A DNA stretch of 64,000 nt from contig NC_053147.1 of NCBI RefSeq assembly GCF_016808335.1, positions 20,446,913-20,510,912 on the forward strand, given 5' to 3'. The position numbers and the translations under genes were made by a program. Source of the DNA: Panicum virgatum. Taxonomy: Eukaryota > Streptophyta > Magnoliopsida > Poales > Poaceae. How positions within the stretch are numbered: position 1 is the first letter of the stretch; the number at the start of each line of letters is the position of its first letter. Of this stretch, positions 60,530 through 64,000 are shown piece after piece. Under the pieces are notes generated by a model. It did no database searches. It was given only the letters and a program-made list of their open reading frames with translations, and had not been told where the DNA came from.

Positions 60530-62635
60530 CTCGAACGAGAGGTTGGTTTCGGCCTTCTGTCGCGCGAGCAAACGAAAGCGATTTGGCAGGGCCGCATGGG
60601 AGTGACACTAGGCCCAGCCCATAACAGTTCAAGAGGCCAAATAGAGTGAGCGGAGCCCACCAGGGCCCATAATCGGAACAATTTGTTCCGTTGTAAAAAA
60701 AGAGGTTTCATGGAACAAAAATTAAAATTTGTTCAGTGATCTTACCCTTCCAGTGGAATGGAACAAATTGTTCCATTGGAACAAAACGGTAAAAAATGTT
60801 TCACTGGAACTCTAGAGGAAAAAAGAAAAAAAAAGAAAAACTGGGTCTTAAACCCACTAGTGGGCCAGCGAAACCTACCTAGAAGTGGCCCATGAGCGGG
60901 TGGGACGCGCACGGACCCTGTGTAACAGGTCCGCACGTACCCGCATGCGCGACCCTGATTATTTGCGCTTTCCTCTTGGCTCCATGTCGAGTCTCTCTAG
61001 AATCATTTATCGGGTCGGGTCGGGTAAAATCCAATTTTTCATGTGTAATTTCTCGGTTAGGTTGGGTCAGCTTTTTTCTAGGTTTTGGATAAAAAAAATT
61101 TAGCCTGAGCCTGGCCCATACATTTGTCAGGTCGGGTTGGATTAGATTTTTTTTCAGACAGGTCGATTTGGTTCGTCGGGTCTGATGATCCATGGTCAGG
61201 TCTAAGTCGGTCGCCGATGCACGTGAGCACCGCCATGTGTCCTGTCCCTCCCAGTCGTTTTCTGGCCATTGGAAAGCAGGATCGCCGGAGTAGGTTGTCG
61301 ACACGCAAAAGAACAATGGAGAAAGCGAAGCATGCTTGAGACTAGCGATACAAATATACAAGCACAAATCACAAATCGATCACTAATTATATTAGTTACA
61401 GTCGTTTAGTATCATTCAAAGTTTTTCGTTCTACCGGCGTGCCGTTTAATGAGCCTTTTCGTTTCTGATTCTTTGCCGACCAATATGGTGCTAAGAAATC
61501 CAGTTGGATTTGCAGCGGCAGCCGAAGCAGCCAAGCAGGTACAAAAGAGTTCAAGTGAAGAACACCAAGATAGCAGCTGGATCGCGAGCATACCTTGCCA
61601 CATCATCGTGTGGAATCTTGTCGAGAACAGGATGACAGCATACCATTCCCTCACGGCACCGAGCAAAACTATCCTCAAACTCTAAAATTTTTGACAACGC
61701 ATGAGCTCGATGACATTCTGAGCGATAATGGCAGCGTGGCTCGATCGTTCGGACATTCTGAGCGATAATGGCATCGTGGCTCGCTCGTTCGGACTGGATC
61801 GCCGACGAAAGTCAGCGGCCAGCTTGACCGACTCTTCCAGCTGAGCTGCCCAGCCCTGAGAACTGCACCTTCGCATAAAATTCCTATTGCATCCCATCCC
61901 CAGAGGTTATTGAGCCGCTGATACCCGCAACATCTACTCCTTCTCATGATCTCATCTCTCCGCATTCTTCTCTCATCAGCCAAATGGCACGCAACAAGCG
62001 AGTGTGGCAAGAAAAGCTTTACAATCTCTGAAGTGTAGGTCACGGACGCATGGTGAAGCTAGCTACTATTTTTATATCTAAGACGTGATACCGAGGGAGC
62101 ATGACTTTTAGTGTTCCACCTACCGGCCGGCTAAACAATTAGTCATCAAATAATTGAAAGAAGATCAAGAATATCATCTGAGTGTGCGAGATTGTACTTA
62201 TTCTTCATTTAAGCTGTTGCTACTATATATTAAAACTCAAAGTTACTGTACAGCAGTTGGTGGCATCAGTAGGTGGTGGAACGTGAGCTAAATTAAATGG
62301 GGGGCAATTTGAAAAAATTGTGTGAAAGAGGTATAATAAACTAAGAAATAGAGACGGGTAAGCTGCTATGAAAATTTGTTTAAAATTATATGGAGCAGTG
62401 TGAAAAATTGTATGCAGACACCTCATGCTCATGCATCACCCTCAGAGTCAGGGTTCTACAACAGCTTGGAGTTTCAGCAGGGTCGGCGAGCGGAGTGGCA
62501 GCCGCAGGGGTGGGGCCGGCGAGCGGCGCGGCCGCAGCAGCAGGGCCGGCGAGCGGCATAGCAGCAGCGGGTTCGTTTTTTTGTTTGAGTTAGTAGCTTG
62601 ACCTAGTGAAAGTTGGTCATGAAATCTTGCACATT
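60530..62635. other. Spacer with small palindromes and a tandem pair; no gene recognised
   Basis: Includes CGGAACAATTTGTTCCG (60674-60690) and AATGGAACAAATTGTTCCATT (split here: AATGGAACAAA / TTGTTCCATT, 60757-60777), GGGTCGGGTCGGGTAAA near 61013, and a 40-bp tandem pair at 61712-61791 (GACATTCTGAGCGATAATGG start). Open frames at 61412-62043 have no recognisable homology. Confidence 0.5.
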
Positions 62636-62833
62636 CACTACTATAAAAACTAATTAACAATGATATTTTTAGGAGCTATGAAACGGGCACAAAAAATAAC
62701 CACATTTGTTAATGTCCAGCATTAACTGAGGCAGTCATTTCCTATTAACCGAGACGGTTAAGAAAATAGACTCGCAAAATCGATTAACAGAGGCGTTCAC
62801 TGTTACGATGACCGCCTCTGTTAATACTCCTAT
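62636..62833 (+). mobile_element. CACTA-type terminus (fragment)
   Basis: Begins CACTACTATAAAAAC, followed by inverted and direct subterminal motifs (TTAACCGAGACGGTTA, TTAACAGAGGCG, CCGCCTCTGTTAA). This structure is typical of the ends of En/Spm-CACTA elements. Only about 200 bp is present before a second terminus. Confidence 0.65.
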
Positions 62834-63266
62834 CACTACATGAAAAAGCCTAATTGGTAACGGGCATAGATTGCTATTGGTAACGGGCATTTGCCTGTTA
62901 CCGATGATGGGTCATTAGTAACCCAAAAAGGGTAACGGGTGCTATAACAGAATATCAGTAATGGGCATCAATTATGCCTGTTACCAATAACAAAATATCA
63001 GTAACGGACATCAATTACACCCATTACCAACAACAGTTATGGGTAACAGGCATTATGGTAATGCCCGTTACCTATGTGGAATTAAGAAACAAAAAAAGAA
63101 ATAAAATTTCTTCTATTCCTTTGTTACAATCATACACACAGTTACATCCAATAACATCCATACACATTATAGAAAACATGAATTTTATCCAACAAAAGAA
63201 GTAGATGAGCAATGCCAACAAAACAATGTCTATTACTCTTATAAGTGCTTTCCTGTGCAGCTATTA
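62834..63266 (+). mobile_element. CACTA-type terminus with GGTAACGGGCAT subterminal repeats
   Basis: Starts CACTACATGAAAAAGCC, matching the CACTA terminal consensus CACTAC.AGAAAA. About ten copies of GGTAACGGGCAT or its inverse follow in 62857-63075, the subterminal transposase-binding array expected of this superfamily. The far end is not in the window; a LINE begins at 63267. Confidence 0.8.
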
Positions 63267-64000
63267 TTTTTTTTGAACAAACAAGCACATACTGTGCTTA
63301 TTTCTATTAATAAAGAAGTGAACAAGGCGAGAAACCACAGAAGGTTCCTCTAAACGAGACAAAAATTAGAGGACAAAAAAAACTGTACAAAGGGCGGCTC
63401 AGACCAGCCACTAACGACCAACGAAACTCGCCAGGTGTCTGGCTCCCGCTATTCCCCACGCCCTTGCTTCCTCCTTAATTTTTCCCACCAGCGATATAGT
63501 CGAAGCCTCGCGCCGGTCGAAAGTTCTTGCATTCCTTTCCTTCCAAATCTCCCAATTTTCCAGCAGCAAGAGTGATTTAACAGCTTTTTTCGAAACGTTC
63601 GGAAGCTCTCCCATGATGTGCCACCACTCAGAGACCGAGCGTGTGATGCCCGACAAACTTGGGTGCAGCTGCTGATAGTGCAGCCACTCAGCGATTAGGC
63701 TCCACACCCGTTTTGTAAAACGGCACGTGACAAGTAGGTGGTGTGCCGTTTCTGGTTCAGTGCGACAGAGAGGGCACACGTCGTTTCTCGGGCAGCCCCT
63801 GGTCGCCAACCGGTCAGACGTCCAAACTCTATTCTTGATAACGAGCCATGCGAAAAATTTGCACTTTGGCGGCGCCCACGGTTTCCAAATTAGCAGATGC
63901 AGGTCCGTCTTGACTGATCCAAGGAATTGCGCCCGATATGCCGAGGCTGCAGTGTACTCTCCGTTGGCCGTCCACTTCCACCTGATTGTCTCCTCCGTGC
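63267..64000 (-). mobile_element. 3' end of a LINE, running off the right edge
   Basis: The T-run at 63267-63274 is a minus-strand poly(A) tail. The frame read back from 64000 to 63411 carries the end of ORF2: WKWTANGEYTAASAYRAQF, CKFFAWLVIKNRVWTSDR, then the zinc-binding motif CPLCRTEPETAHHLLVTC and the tail WEIWKERNARTF. The visible frame is open across about 590 bp, so this copy may be younger than the others. Window-truncated. Confidence 0.88.

Noticed and set aside
61412..62043. Overlapping frames on both strands of 80-120 codons
   Set aside because: No recognisable motif, and a 40-bp tandem duplication runs through the region; coding cannot be supported.
63806..63816. CAACCGGTCAGACG in the right-edge LINE as another copy of the gypsy ACCGGT repeat
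   Set aside because: A single short match coding Asp-Arg-Leu in a normal LINE ORF2 position; treated as coincidence.

Overview
The window is nuclear DNA from a grass (Poaceae; panicoid-like by feel, species not determinable). The evidence is intron-rich, GT-AG spliced genes with plant-specific families (calreticulin-3, an SPT5-like WG/GW protein, DUF569, a POLLENLESS3-like TPR protein, a CLE peptide), GC-rich first exons, and a typical grass transposon load: Stowaway- and Tourist-like MITEs, CACTA ends, L1-type LINEs and a Ty3/gypsy element.

Positions 1-33100 are gene-rich. In order: calreticulin-3 (minus, 14 exons), ribosomal protein eL38 (minus), a four-helix membrane protein (minus), ribosome biogenesis factor RPF2 (plus), a GDSL-esterase exon remnant (minus), a 21-exon SPT5-like/KTF1 gene of RNA-directed DNA methylation (minus, about 11.7 kb), a decayed LINE tail split by a MITE (minus), a DUF569 gene (plus) and a POLLENLESS3-like TPR gene (minus). 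All splice models were built by hand; the gene models close in frame with GT-AG introns (CRT3 415 aa, eL38 69, RPF2 310, KTF1 1625, DUF569 305, TPR 301).

Positions 33100-64000 are mostly repetitive. A 5'-truncated LINE (34403-34804) and a near full-length LINE (35497-41992) each have 14-bp target duplications. A small GRF zinc-finger gene (42840-43320) is followed by degenerate repeats, a 44-bp minisatellite, a 129-bp near-perfect foldback and an F-box-like pseudogene. A CLE signalling-peptide gene (49675-50863) is the one clear functional gene here. A complete but decayed Ty3/gypsy element (51710-60072) has a CCTTG target duplication. The right end holds foldback and CACTA-terminal sequences and another LINE running off the edge.

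Themes: two ribosome-biogenesis genes (eL38, RPF2) sit 2.3 kb apart with telo-box and GGCCCA-type promoter motifs. An RdDM component sits in the same window as retroelements whose premature stops are mostly TAG where CAG is expected, consistent with deamination at CHG methylation sites. The gypsy element carries an ACCGGT-based repeat that has spread through its LTRs, gag, linkers and integrase leader. I found no convincing tRNA, rRNA or CRISPR feature.
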